Positions 1 to 18,535 of a stretch of 64,000 nt of DNA are shown piece after piece (positions within the stretch are counted from its first letter, which is position 1; each line of letters opens with the position of its first letter). Under the pieces are notes generated by a model. That model saw only the letters and a program-made list of their open reading frames with translations, did no database searches and had not been told where the DNA came from. The stretch comes from Norana najaformis (Eukaryota; Annelida; Clitellata; Crassiclitellata; Hormogastridae). The translations under genes and the position numbers were made by a program. Where the stretch lies: assembly GCA_964023275.1 (NCBI GenBank), contig OZ029921.1, positions 8,098,806 through 8,162,805 of the forward strand, written 5' to 3'.

Positions 1-516
1 TATACTGCAAAACCAGATATGCATATAGTTTGCTGCAGAGAGGCAACAAGAAACATTGCAAATTAATAATTAGTATCAATTAGTAAAAAATTTGGAATTT
101 AGTCATTTGAGTGGAAGATGACTGATTGAATGAGGCCAACATTTAATGATGTTGTACACTAGAAAGGGATAAAAGAACTACTGAGTCACCATTAACGAGT
201 CATTGAGGCGGCTTTATATATTATTACACCTGACAACTAACCGTGCCTCAGCTTCGCATTATGCGTGACCTTGCAAGCGTTGAAAATCCTTGCAACAATA
301 ATAATATTCAATTATAAACACAATGTAATACTTGTATGCATGAGATGCAAAGAAAGGCTACATTGTCGTATGCAGATTCCAAGATTTTTCAGCATATTTC
401 ATTTTCATGTGTTTTCATTTATCATGTGGTTCTGATGGCTTGACTCCTGTCATTCACATGTTATCTTTTACTGTACTTTATTTGCACTGAAAGCAATGTC
501 ACTTGTTTTTCCACAG

Positions 517-584
517 ATGCTGACAATGCTCTGAAAAATGTTGAAGAAGAAGTTTCAACCTCAGCAACTGACTACGGCCCCTAG
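517..584 (+). CDS. Last coding exon of an unrecognised gene (partial)
   Basis: A pyrimidine-rich acceptor (TTTTTCCACAG) ends at 516. Only one frame is open after it: two bases (AT) complete a phase-1 codon, then about 21 codons run to TAG at 582-584. The peptide is acidic and ends in ATDYGP. The other two frames stop at once. The rest of the gene lies outside the window or was not recognised. A second candidate last exon in the same phase lies at 1284-1366, so this may be one of two alternative 3' ends. No function is assigned. Confidence 0.4.
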
Positions 585-1283
585 CATCAGTTTGACTTAG
601 CAAGTGCTTTCTACAGCTTCAGCATCATTGATCTGTGCAAAAGCATTTTTTCTATCATCCGTAGCTGCATCTATTTTTGCATCTGTTTTTACCTAGTATC
701 TGTGGTTTATAGAATTAGTATTTGATATTTATCTGGTACCTATGGTTGCTAGAATTTTCATGTTTTCTCATCTGTGCAATATGAGCTTCCATTTGTGGAA
801 GACTTTTGTCTTCAGTGAATAATCTTGTTGTACTCTAATGTAATCTAAGGACTTCTGTGAAGCAGGCGTCCAACCCCCAAGACATACCAGAAATTAGCTG
901 GTTCCGGTGATTCCATATTCTAGATTTTCAGTCCATTTGTGTTTTGCTTTACACTTGATTGTTTGTTGATTGCTGCTTTGATATTTCCAGCTACTGTCTT
1001 GTCAGATCATATAAATATATATTTGTGATTTGAATTCTATCCAGTTATTTTTATAGTGACTTGCAACAACCTTGCAGTTTTCATGGTGTACCACATAACT
1101 CAGTTATTTAATCTTAAGCAATAATTCATTGTTTTATCTTAAATTTGATGCATTTCTTTGTTTGGTTTAATTGATCTTGCTGTGTGAAGCTAGTCTGCTG
1201 TGGTTTGAAGTTTTGCAAATCATATTTTCATGTGTTCAGTTTCATTGTCTGTGGAGTTCTTTGCAAATACATGTTGATTGTAG
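585..1283 (+). other. Probable 3' UTR or intron, AT-rich, no gene seen
   Basis: AT-rich unique sequence with no long ORF and no repeat recognised. It would be 3' UTR if the exon at 517-584 is used, and intron if the exon at 1284-1366 is used. Confidence 0.35.
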
Positions 1284-1366
1284 GCTCAGGAAGCGCGTAT
1301 GGTCAGCAGTATCCAAAAAAAGACAAAGAGAATGTTTTGGAGTTGGTTAAAAGATTGATGGCTTAA
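1284..1366 (+). CDS. Second candidate last exon of the same gene (partial)
   Basis: The acceptor TTGATTGTAG ends at 1283. The reading then runs in phase 1 (GC plus codons) to TAA at 1364-1366, giving a basic, amphipathic C-terminus that includes QQYPKKDKENVLELVKRLMA. The composition looks like real protein. ATTAAA and AATAAA signals follow, near 1421 and at 1495. The phase matches the exon at 517-584, so the two could be alternative ends of one transcript. Family not recognised. Confidence 0.45.
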
Positions 1367-1494
1367 GGGGCTTCAATAATACTGTCTGTCATGAAAGAAA
1401 CGCATATTTTTTTACTGTTCATTAAATGTTGGTTATTCCATCATCACGCTTTTCCTTTCCAAAATCATCTATTCTTTCATAAAATGTAAAGCTT

Positions 1495-1500
1495 AATAAA
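1495..1500 (+). terminator. Candidate poly(A) signal AATAAA
   Basis: AATAAA lies 129 bases after the stop at 1364-1366, in AT-rich sequence and followed by a T-rich stretch. It suits the 3' end of the plus-strand gene above. Confidence 0.45.
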
Positions 1501-3321
1501 GTTGTTACTTTGGTTGTAGTTTTGTATCTGCAGTATTTCAGTGGTTACATGTAACAATTTTATCAATAGGTGACCATGCAGAGAAAACCTGGCCTAACTC
1601 AGAACAGCTGAAACTGTTGTTGCTGTTGCATTGGATTAGGCTGGAAGAGCTGAATAATTTGGTGAAAACTGCTTGCTTTTTATGCAGTTATCTCAGCACA
1701 AATACTTTTGGAAAAATCACGAGTTAAACTTTGGAGTATCATGTGCAAAAGTAGTTACATGTATACAGCTCACGTTTAACATGGGATTTTGTAACTTATG
1801 TATTTCTGTGAAAATTATGCAGAGCTATTTTGGACCTATTCCATGCCTAAATCCCTTTTCAAGCGCTTTTCTTGCGTTCTAATTTTTCCAGCTTATGTCT
1901 TGGCTCCAAACAAGTCTTGCTGTTTGTTCTTGAAAGTATAATAGTTTTTTATTAATATTTTAGCTCCAAACAAGTTTTGCTAAACTTTTCTTTCTTGCAA
2001 TTATTTTGATTTTATGAATATCTTCACTCGAAGCAAGTCTCGACAGATGTTTCTTTCAATTATGAATGGAATGGCAGTAAGTAGTAATGCATTAAGTCCT
2101 GACTTTAAGGTTTTTATTAACCGTTTCGGGGCTTTTTGAACCGGCATGGTACATCATTTTACCACTGAACGAATGAAGCCTTTTGCCTTCATTCTGCAAA
2201 ATGTTGCATAGTAGCCCGAGATGTTTTCTCAGCTCTCTTGTCTTCTGTGGCTGAGGAACACTTCACGTGAAAATGGTTTAGTAGTAGCATCGTTTTAAAC
2301 GCAGCTGAGGAAATTCCTCTAGGCAGAGCTACATATGTTGGATCACTTGTGTAACAGCCCCTTCATGGTATCTGCCCAGCAAACAAGTATTCCCAACCCC
2401 AGCCTGTTGACGAGATTTCACAGGAAGAGGATAACATCAGTAATTAAATTTAAAATGACTTTCCAGCATTTTCTGCAACTTCCAGTGAACTCAAAACTAA
2501 GCATAAAAATTTATTACAACTATTACGCTAGAAAGTGACTGCAATGCCGGTTTTCACATACAGATGAAAATCACAGAGAAAAACAATAAAGGCTCTTAGT
2601 TGAACAACAGTTACAGACGCCACAAAAACCTGGAATTCTGTGTTTGGAGACAATATTTGAATCCTTCAACTGAACTGTTGAAATGTTTGCTTCTTGTGAT
2701 TAGTACATTTCTAATACCCAAAATCTGTGTGCAATCACTTCTACCCTCCTAAAAACTCTGCAACAGGTTCGTCCATAAATTACGTATGCGCAGGGGCAAG
2801 ATTACAGGTCCATTTATCTGCGACTGAGTAGACGGCTACAAAGCCAGTCTCAGGTTGAACAGTTTAATGCCGAAGCAGACAGCAGTCTAAAACTAGCTAT
2901 GTCCTTCTATAAAATCATCTAGACATTTATGTAGGACCTCAGGCCGTGTTACATGGCTCCATTTTAACCAGATCTGAAGACCATTTTGCAGGATTACCAA
3001 ACCCAACCAGCATCAGTGGTAGCTGCTTTGACAAGAGACTGCAATCCTAAATCAAAATCTGTTAGAGAGGTCCACTCAGAAATAAAAAATGCAGAGTGTC
3101 TGACCAAGAATTTTCAATATCATGTTACACACCTGTATTCGTGAAGTGCTAACACATGATCTAGGGCTTCATGGATGATCTCACTAAGCAGTCATCCACA
3201 CGTCTCATAATTTTCCATTTCCTGCATGCGTACTTTATGGACAAACCCCTTCTTGCATCTGATACATGAACCCCTTGGCATATTTTAAGCATGAATCCAT
3301 TTGTATGTGCCCTTCTTCCCT
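1501..3321. other. Convergent intergenic stretch, no gene seen
   Basis: This lies between two genes whose 3' ends face each other. I see no exon with good splice sites. A minus-strand AATAAA (TTTATT at 2510-2515) could end the esterase transcript, giving a 3' UTR of about 800 bases; this is inference. Confidence 0.4.
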
Positions 3322-6300
3322 CTATCGATCAGCAAGTGCAGCTCCAAGGGAGCGTCTGATTTCGTTGAGTAAGAGGTCGTGCCAGCATCTACCTGGTTCC
3401 ATCAGGTCGAGACAGATGTCAATGTGTCTACAGCCAGGCAGAAGGATGACCTGGACTGATCGAATGCCTCGACTCCAGAGTGCCTCTCCGAAGCGAACGG
3501 ATGACGAGAACGGGACCGTGATATCAGCGTCACCATGGAGCAAATGGAAAGGAGGCAGTCTGAAAACCAAACGAATCAAATTTTCAAACTTTCCAGGTGC
3601 AGAAGCTTTATAAAGGTGCACTCCCTAGTTCTAATACAATTTGCGCAAATCAGGAGAAAGTGACTGAACAAATTTCCACAGAACATCGGTTGCTCACAGA
3701 AACCATCCCACCATAAAGATCAAAGAAAGTCAGTACTTTTTGTTGTTGACAAGTAATATCGTAAAAACTGCTTCAGGGAGTAACATCACGCATGGTACCT
3801 CCCTCATTTTGAACTTCCACTATGTTACATGAAAACTTTGCACTGCTCAAACCACTAACTGGAATATGTAGCCTAGAATGTAGGTGTCTATGTACATAAC
3901 TGTATTTATCAAGCACCTTCTAAAAATCTCACAATGGTGCTCTTGCTAGCCTAAAAACATGTAACTTGTGAAGAATGACAAGTCTGTGTTTAGGCGAATG
4001 ACACTCATAACGCTGGAATTAAGACCTGAGCATCATGATATTTTCAAATATGTTACCTACTAATCCACGGCAAGACCTGAGCCTTCCACTCACTTTTTTC
4101 TTTAAAATGTTGCCTAGTAATCTAATGCAAGATCAGAGCCTTTCATTTACCCTGAAATAGGTTGCCCCGTAAAATCAGGAAAGATAAGAACCTTATCCGG
4201 CCTTTATTCTGGAATACCTTATTCTCTAATAGGGGATTAACAGTCAGGTCTGGAGTGGCCACAAGTTTCATAATGGGGCATTGTAAGAAAAATCTGACTA
4301 CACTACATTCAGCTAACTCTGAATGCCATATTTGTCTTGCATTACCTGATATTTGGTGGCAGAGCTTTGGCTAGGAATGTCGGAGAGAACTGTTCAAAGT
4401 GTTTTGGGTCGTACATGGCTCGAGCCATTGTTGAGATGTCTTCGATTCCACGCTGAAATTCATGCTCAAAATGCTCAGCAATATCATAGGCACCCGCAAG
4501 TCCTATAACAAAGAAATATTTATACCAGGTTACTAAGTAAAATAACATTAGGAAAGGTACTGACCAATAATAAAAGTACTTAACAGCACAAGAAGTAACA
4601 CAAGTTCTTATTCACACCTATTCTGATACCGATTATTAACAAAGTAATACACTTATCAATATTTGGGTATCTACCAATTTACAAAATAATTTAATCTGGA
4701 TAAATAGCACTGCCTATAATAACAATGAAAATACTATTTATTAGTTGGGTAGCTGCCAATTTACATGATTTCTTTAGCTGTAGGATAGAACAGAAAAATA
4801 AAATAATGATAATAATAATAAAAAATGCAGTCAATAAAAGAGTTTTGCTCCGATTGTGAAATATGACAAAGCTGTAAGGAATTTGCAATGTAAACTCTAG
4901 CTAGACGTTTACACTTAAAATTTAAATGCCACTGCAATAAAACTACACCAACTTGCCTATGACTAGCTTGATGGAAGACAGCAAGTCACTGTCATCTTCT
5001 CTCGTCTGCCTCACTTCCACCTGTCTTTCTGCTTTCAATTCCGACTCTTCCAAAGGGTGGGTCTGCCTGGATAAGCCTTCTGCTTTTACTGAATCTAAAT
5101 TTTCTTCATCTTTCTCGCTGGTTGCCCTCTCCTTTTCCAACTCGTCCACATCACCTGCTTCTTCCACATCCACTATGTCTGTTGAAGCAGCCTCCACTTC
5201 CGGTTTCTCCACAAAATAAAATGACTCCAAGACTGTGCTTGCATCTCCCTGTCCACCAATAATAACAGAGCGATTTTCAGCAGCGCCAGGTCGCTTCTCC
5301 CCTTCATCTCCATTGAAATGTCCTTCCTCAAAGTGGAAAGTATCTGAAGAAGAAGGAAGACCTACGAAAGAAATTTCTAGATTGTCTCCCTTGGCTGCTC
5401 CCTCAGCCACCTCCTCTGCAGACAGCAGCATTGACTCTTCATCGCGAACAAGCTGCTTAATGCAAAGTTCCAAAACTGTGAGTGCGGCAAGATGTGCACC
5501 GGCTGAATGCCCCATCAGAATAATATCATTCTGCAAAGATTTTCACACAACAAAGTTCTTTGTGCTCAAATAAAAATCCCAACAACAGAAAAGGGCAATA
5601 AAGAGTAAATTTACTTATATAATCTTAAGTTACCAAAATTAATAAATAGTTCACTTGAAATGTCTTCAAAATGAAGTTGGTTGATTTGATGTTAAGATCA
5701 AATCAACCAACTTCATTTTGAAGACCAAATTGAAGTAACTGAATCCACAATCTAACATACGAAGTTCTCTAGTGGTACAGAAACTGTTAACAAAGCTCCG
5801 TTCAAAGAACAGAAAAGAAACAGCAACTGCTCTTCCATAACTAACTTAATTCTACAACCAAATAATTGATTTAACTTGACAATCAAATAATCGCCTAATT
5901 TTCAGGACCAAATAAAGATATAAAATTTATGTGATGGACCAACTGGATGAAATATTTTAGTAGTAAGACTTCATGACAATCTCCACTGATGCCTATCACC
6001 AGATATTACAAAAACCACCTCTGCTAACCTTGTTGCCACCAAAACTGTGGATATGTTGCTTGACCCACTGAATTGCTTCTCCAATATCCTGTACCATGTC
6101 ATCCACAAAACCCTAAACGATCACACATTTCAACAATACTTCTAAAAACACGTTTTTAGATTGAACAAGCCAATCCAATCATAGATGTGCCTGTCCCAGG
6201 AAATATTTTGGCCAAAAATCCTGCCTGGTTCAACCTAACTCTGAGAAAGATTGCACTGACATACACCTACACAAAAGTGCTACCGTCTTTTGACCTCAAG

Positions 6301-8186
6301 AAATGGTCTTTCATGGAAGGCGGAAGATCTACTAGCTCTTCCACTGGGCCATGCAATGGTAAAACACATCAACTTCATCTGTGGTCAAAAATGTGCTGAG
6401 ATGCAAAGTAACACGATAACTGATTTCCATAAACCAGTATGCAGCTATTTTAGTTTCTCAGATTTAAAAACAAATGCATTAACTCCATTTTATTTACTGC
6501 AAACAGTTTGGTAAATTACATGATTTATCCCTGCAGTCACAGGCAGCAATATAACATAGCACCCTTATAGCATGGCTGACATTAAACCACAAGAAACAAT
6601 TCTGGTAACTGGGGTAAAGCATTATGGGCAGGCACACTCAACTTGACAATTATAGCAGCAATTTCTATAAACAAATTGCAGCCACAAAAACTGAACTGCA
6701 CTGAACAAAATTTTCAAGTGTTCACAAAGTTAACAGAAAATACAACTCAGTTTAATAAATGACAAGAAATCAGTTGTAGTTTTAAGGAATACTGCCAGTG
6801 TCACTCAGTGTGTTTTACCAATTACACTCGTGCTCCTACAAGACAGTCCTAAATGGTCTGTGTCCCACTATACACTGACAGTTCCATGTTATTTTCTAAG
6901 TCACAAGGATTGAAGGATGCTATTGGCTGTAGGCCTACAGATTGCTCCTGAGCTCAAAATACAGCAACTAGGGCAATTCACGCAAAGGAACAACCTTCTT
7001 GAACAAACTCTCACAAAAGATGTAAACCATTCTACTGTTCTTGGTTCAAGAAACAATTTTTAGTTAATCTGCAAGAAACCCAGTATTGTTGATAGAACTT
7101 CATAAACATTTGATAAACTCATCACACAACAAAGCAATTCACGAGTAATCAAACAAAAACTTGTCTAACCTTTGGAAAGATTGAGTAGTTGGGACAAACG
7201 ACAACTGCCCTCAGTTTTTCAGCCAAATGTGAGCAAAGAAGACCGTACATGCTCTTGTCTCCACTACCCCATGTCCCACCATACACGAAGATGATGACAG
7301 GCCTCTCCTGTGCCCCAATGCTTCCGCCTTCTGGTCCCGCAAGATACACATCAAGGAAGTTATCGTTCGAACCAAATGGAATGTTCTGGAAATAACAGCA
7401 TGTCAACAACTCTTCACTCCACAGCACTGTTTTCACTGACTGGACAGAAGTAAATCACCTTCACAAAAATAGCAGAACACAATTGTTTATTTTACCAGTG
7501 AGAACACTGTCTTACTGCTAAAGGCAAGAATATGACAAAAGCACATCATCTAGAGTGATACTGGTTAAAATGTACACAAAATTAGGCCAAAAAGTTCTGA
7601 ATAAAAACTGGGTCAGCTACAGAGTTGTGTTAAAATGTACACAAAATGTTCACAGCTTGATGGCATCTTGCACTGATTCACTTTCTGTAACACAGAAGGT
7701 AAGGTCTTTCAATCTGCTGACATGGTGTCATTCAGCACTTACCAACTGCATCGTGTCATACATAAGTCAGTAAGTAATGCATTTGTTAACATGCCATATG
7801 TCCGTCGACTGAGCAAGGAATCTCAGGCAGGGTGGGTCTCAGCGATCATGTCTGAAATACGAAGCTCAAAAGTGATGCATGCACATATGTTACTTCATTT
7901 CCCAATAAACACTCACCTTGACAACTTTTTCATTTCCGGCTGACCTGTAGAACTTCTGCCAGCGCCAAAACAGCCCGGCAAACCGCAATTTTGTCAGTTC
8001 AAGCACAACTGCATAACTCAGCGCATAAACCTTCCGAGGATTCAAAGCCCGCCGATATCTGTCCTTGCACATAGGCCAGCCACAGACAACGTTAGCAATC
8101 AGTGCAACAGCATAAGGGATCACAACAGCAGATGAAGCCAGCACCAGGGCGGTTTTTAGCATTTGACGGAACATCGCATTTGTCAT
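3322..8186 (-). CDS. Isoprenylcysteine methylesterase-like alpha/beta hydrolase, six exons
   Basis: Minus-strand exons: 7917-8186, 7170-7385, 6029-6112, 4957-5530, 4346-4502, 3322-3559; 1539 bases, 512 aa, all phases agree. The family demethylates prenylcysteine methyl esters on proteins at ER/Golgi membranes (family knowledge). A hydrophobic segment near residues 12-33 would anchor the N-terminus. Catalytic marks: oxyanion-region VYGGTWGSG (about 124-132, with Tyr where the family usually has His), nucleophile elbow GHSAG with Ser199, acid Asp446 in HGDADITVP and base His479 in GCRHID. The motif IGLAGAYDI after the fourth exon is typical of the family. The fourth exon adds about 150 residues rich in Glu and Asp between the nucleophile helix and that motif. 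The intron after it starts with GC. The product is probably an active esterase; the natural substrate cannot be read from sequence. Confidence 0.85.
4503..4956 (-). other. GC-AG intron of the esterase gene
   Basis: On the minus strand the exon ends ATAG and the intron starts GCAAGT, the usual GC donor context. It ends TTGTTATAG. Phase 1 on both sides restores the conserved LVIGLAGAYDI reading. No GT donor nearby keeps the frame. Confidence 0.75.
5662..5725. repeat. Perfect hairpin, 28-bp arms, 8-base loop
   Basis: Arm 5662-5689 (begins GTCTTCAAAATGAAG) is the exact reverse complement of 5698-5725. The loop is TGTTAAGA. It lies in the third intron of the esterase gene and would fold in the transcript. 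It could be a small foldback element; no target-site duplication is evident. Confidence 0.9.
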
Positions 8187-8699
8187 ATGGGAGAGAAAAA
8201 TCGGTTGGTTGGTGAGTTTGGAGTTAAGGTCTCAATTGGTAGGTGGGGTTGCAAAGCAGCCTAGAAGAAGGCTGTCTGGAGGCAATTATTTCAATGAGTG
8301 GGATGCTGCTAACCAGAGTGAGATAACAGGCTGGTTTTAAAAAAAGTACAAAATCAACTAGTAATGGTATAGTCTATAACTGGTGAAATGCAACAATCTG
8401 CTTCTAAGTGAAGACAGCTGAAAAGCGGTCAAAAATATCATATAACAAGTCAAATAGTAAGCAGGGTACCAGTTTAACTGGCACCAAGAAAAGCAGATGT
8501 AGTCAAAGCTCAGTTGAAGTTTTCATCTGGTAGTAGCCTAAAACAGAAACCAGAAATACCGCTACAATTTTCCTAATAATAATTAAGCTAAACGTTTTTG
8601 TCAAATTTCTCATAGAAATGATCATTTTAGCAGCCCTGAATCTCATTTCAGGGTCTTGTATAATAGAGTAAGACATTCGTTAACATGCCATGTGTACAT

Positions 8700-9110
8700 C
8701 GGCTGAGCGAGGAATCGTAGGCGTGGATGGTCACAGCGGTCAGAAAACAAAAGCCAGACGGTACAAATAGTTATTAAGCAGGTTTACGAGTATGTTTAAT
8801 GAGATGTTACTGTGAGTAATGTGAACAGGGAGACTGTTCCAGATGACTGGTGCAGAATTGCTGAACCCGCATCTGGAGAATTCAGACCTATAGTCTCCAA
8901 CGTCAGGAAGAGACAAATGGTTTTGTGTAGCCAAACGCAGAGAATGGATGGCTGATAGCACTGTAAGGATGGCGACAGATAAGCAGGCTGATTGGATGAG
9001 AGTCTTATGAATAAGGAGTGCTGTCTTGTAGGTGATTCTGGAGCAGGCAGACAGCCAGTGTAGCTTTGCGAGAATACGAGTGACATGATCAAACCTGCGG
9101 GTTCCTGTAA
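8700..9110 (-). mobile_element. LINE remnant, reverse transcriptase C-terminus
   Basis: Minus-strand frames give RITYKTALLIHKTL and FSNSAPVIWNSLPVHIT, the usual end of CR1/L2-type ORF2 proteins. The copy is truncated and frameshifted, so dead. Confidence 0.7.
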
Positions 9111-10744
9111 CTAGTCAGGCTAATGAGTTCGGAAATTCTGAAAAAAGGGCGGGTAAAACCGATCAAATTTTCACCCTTAAACTAAATCTCTTGGGAAAGT
9201 TCACTTAAAGAGCTGCTAACAGTCATTAACTTGCAAACAACATGGCCACTCTAGATTGTGAGAAAAAGTAGAGTGCTGCATGGTCCCAGGACTCCAAGGA
9301 AATAAGTGAGTAACTGGTAAGTAGCAGAGTACCACAAAAGTTTTCAACATACTTTTATTGATGTCAACACATCAAGGGATTGTGAAAGTTTCTGTTACGC
9401 ATTTAAAAATACAAGTATAGTTCTCATGAAATGCAATTTGCCAGACAAACTCCTATTGATACATAGGAAACAAATCTCAACTTGTGCCAAATTGTACTCA
9501 ATTTGCGTTTGGCACACATCCATATGTCTTCCATGTTTTGTGTGCAGCTCAGCGTCTTATGGATCTACGAAATCACGTACATGCACCACAGCAGAATGCA
9601 TGAAAATTCCATCTTCTAAGTTCTCCCGACTGAAATAAGCACTCCATTTTGTCGTGGGAACCTCTCATCGATTACTCACTTACTTATTTATTTGGCGTCC
9701 TTCCAGGAGCGTGCAGCGCTTTACTTTCTAGCGCAATCTGGAATGGCCATATTGTTTAAAGTAGGGAGATCGCCAGCGGCCGTTTACACGAAACTGCCCA
9801 ACTCTTGCATGATTGTTTTTGCAAGACAGAACGCATACTTTAATCTATCAAAAACTTCCCCATAATTTATACATCGCAAAACAGCTACTTCATAACCCAA
9901 TGTTATGGGTAACATCAAAGTCAAAACAAGAAACATTATAAACTTAAAACCTTTGCCGCCATCTTTCAACAAGCATCGCTTGCTAAATTAATGTTTACTT
10001 AATTCGCAATGTTCATTCAAAATATTTTTCCCAACGCGTTCCAAAATCTGAAGTTTATTACTTTGCACAGTCAAACGACCGACCCATGCACCATTCGTCG
10101 AAATAGCGCTAAATCTTCTGGTTCCCTGCTCCATAAAAAGCTAGTAAGCAAAGCATCTTATCTGATCGAGTCATATAAAAGTTGCGAAATCCAAATTCTT
10201 CAGCGTCCTATAATTATGTCGGGGGAATAGCTTACTACATCGGCGCTCATAAATAAATCGTTAAAGCAAGTAGAATAGAACTGAGCTGAAATATATTTCT
10301 TGGCCTCACAGCAAAGGCCAGACAAAACATAGAAATACGGCTACGGTGGACCATAGATGCCCGTAGAAATTGTAATTGTAATTGTAATTGTAAACGAACA
10401 TTTATAAAGCGCCACTTGGGAAACAGTAGCGACTGAGCAGATTATGGAGAAAAGGAAAGCTGGGATAAGATTTTTAAAGTGTTGTATTCGGCTTCAAGTG
10501 AAAGGTAATTGTAATCTCAAAATTTCTGCAACGTCCATAAAGCTCAGTCGGGGGAAGCAGCTTATTCAAGACACTCAAAACCTGCAAAATCGTTAGGCAG
10601 GAAGGGTCAGAATCGGTTCCAGGTCAAGATCTAAAAGCTAGGCGGTAGACAGTCAGATGGCTATGGTGGACGGTGTTTGGAATTGGAGCGGCAAGATAAA
10701 ATAAATGTGAATGTACATGTTTTTTCTATAGCGATCTCGACCTT

Positions 10745-10860
10745 CAATGTAATTTCTCAATGAATTTATCGGGCGGGATCCTTTACCACAGCTGCCCTTT
10801 TGAATGGTCACCACGCCATTTAAGGTCCCCGTGTATGGACCGTACGGTTAGCCCGAGATT
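10745..10860 (-). repeat. SINE-type fragment
   Basis: Contains the module around CACGCCATTTAAGGTCCCC that recurs near 19010-19040 and 31330-31355, and in reverse near 60010-60050. It is a dispersed short repeat; the full unit was not delimited. Confidence 0.5.
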
Positions 10861-11047
10861 AAAATCTCTGAAATATAGCAACTCTCGGCGTGCCTCAGCC
10901 TTAAACACCAACTTCAGTCAGACAGCAATCTTTATTGTGTTGGGTCTACTTATAGTTTCTTTGCTGGGCGCGGAAGCATCAAAGTACCCCACGCGGCAGC
11001 ACAGTTAGCCCTGCAAGATCAACAAGATAGCCTATTCTACAGGCCTT

Positions 11048-11207
11048 TATACTCCGTTGGAGTGCAAGCGTCTACAAAGGGGGTTGGAGGAAAGAAATGC
11101 CAAATGCAAACAAGAAGACGGAAGGTTCAAAGTAGGTCTCCTTGTCCGCATTTGGCATTTTCCTCCTCCTTACCCCTTTGTAGACGTTTACGCTCCAACG
11201 GGGTATT
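11048..11207. repeat. Imperfect foldback, about 60-bp arms
   Basis: Arms at about 11048-11107 and 11148-11207 pair with roughly ten mismatches (shared cores CGTCTACAAAGGGG and AAATGCCAAATGC) around a 40-base loop. It lies some 200 bases upstream of the TVP23 start codon. It resembles a small foldback or MITE-like element. Confidence 0.75.
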
Positions 11208-11419
11208 ATATATAGCGCTAGAAAATAAAAAATATTGTGAAAACTTTGAGATCGTTGGGCGATGTTGATTGAAAATTCAATGGCCGTATGGGGTTTGACG
11301 TGTCGAAATGATTTCATCGAACAGTGCTGTACGTATTGCGTTTTATCTACTAAAGAAAATAGTTATCTTTGATTGCCGGTTTCCAAATTGTGCAAAGTCT
11401 GTGTTTTATTTTTTAGATT

Positions 11420-17452
<6,033 letters not shown>

Positions 17453-18535
17453 GATGTGTATGCAAGAGATTATATAGCAACTACAGCCGCTTGGGTTTCT
17501 AGCCAGGCGATATGTCGGCATAATCTCTGATCGAAACTGAATGAACATATTTTCAGATCGAGAACAATCATGACCTTGAAGAGATCAGACTATGTTGAAC
17601 TCTCCATCTTCCCAGTAATGTAGTGTAATGTTGTGCTGTGATAAGAGTCCCTTACAAGTGCTGGTAAACATGCTGTGGATTCTTTGGTTAGAACTTTCAG
17701 CTAATCGTATGTCAGCTCATTCTGTGGTTTTAAGATCTTTATGTTTGAAGATGTTTAACTGGAATCTTAAGCTAGGCCGTTTAAAAGCATTTAATTAAAA
17801 ATTGCATCCAATCCATATACTTCTTTAGTGTGGTATGTGAAATGAAATGTTTTATAGCTCCAATTTAGGAATTTACTCTTCAATGCATGCCGAGTGTAAA
17901 TACATACATACAGATATACACGTATCTGTATATGCATGTGTGTTTGCATGCATGCATATATTGATGCATATATATGTATATAATCAAACAGGATTTCACA
18001 TGTTGTCTTTGTTACAGTATGTTTTAGTGTAATGTAATGTAATTGTATAAACCACTAAAACAAATACAAAACTAAGTGTAACGTTCGTGGGAATTATTTA
18101 TTTGTTCTTGCGCTCACTTGTATACTAATAAAATGTTGTAAATATTGTTTCACGGTCCAATGCGCTTGCAGTCTATTCGTGCTTACTGTGTTTCCGTCGG
18201 TGACTTCATAAATTTATGTAGCGCCGCTACATTTGGGCGGTTGATAGTGCTAAGCAGTTATGCGTTAAAGACAAGTGTCCAGGTGCTTACCTGGCGACCT
18301 GAATACAGATTCAAAGCATCATGCTCCATGCTACAAGATTGGTGCTAACAGAATGCTTATAGACGTGTATTGTTTGGCATGGAACTTGCACAGTGTGATT
18401 GCAACGCGTTATGGCCAGAGCATTGTCTCGTGTACAGTAATGTATTTGACTAAGGCATGCGGCCAGACACTTGTCTGACGATCTTGAAAAGAGGTTGACC
18501 ACTGCCTTCGTGAATGACTTGGCAGTTGCCCGGTT
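17453..18535. other. Overlapping 3' UTRs of TVP23 (plus) and ML gene A (minus)
   Basis: Plus AATAAA lies at 18127-18132 and minus AATAAA (TTTATT) at 18097-18102. TVP23 and ML gene A converge, so their mature 3' ends probably overlap by tens of bases. In unit B the same signals lie at 30419-30424 and 30389-30394. Confidence 0.55.

Larger units (their letters stand above)
8187..11419. other. Divergent intergenic region between esterase and TVP23 genes
   Basis: The two genes are transcribed away from each other here. It holds a LINE remnant (8700-9110), SINE-related pieces (about 10310-10370, 10540-10690, 10745-10860) and a foldback (11048-11207). A TTTATTTTTTAG just before the TVP23 start codon suggests a non-coding first exon somewhere upstream. 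No TATA box was picked out with confidence. Confidence 0.5.

Noticed and set aside
3266-3613. 115-codon plus-strand ORF
   Set aside because: Shadow of the last esterase exon on the minus strand.
4953-5573. Serine-rich plus-strand ORFs
   Set aside because: Shadows of the acidic esterase exon on the minus strand.
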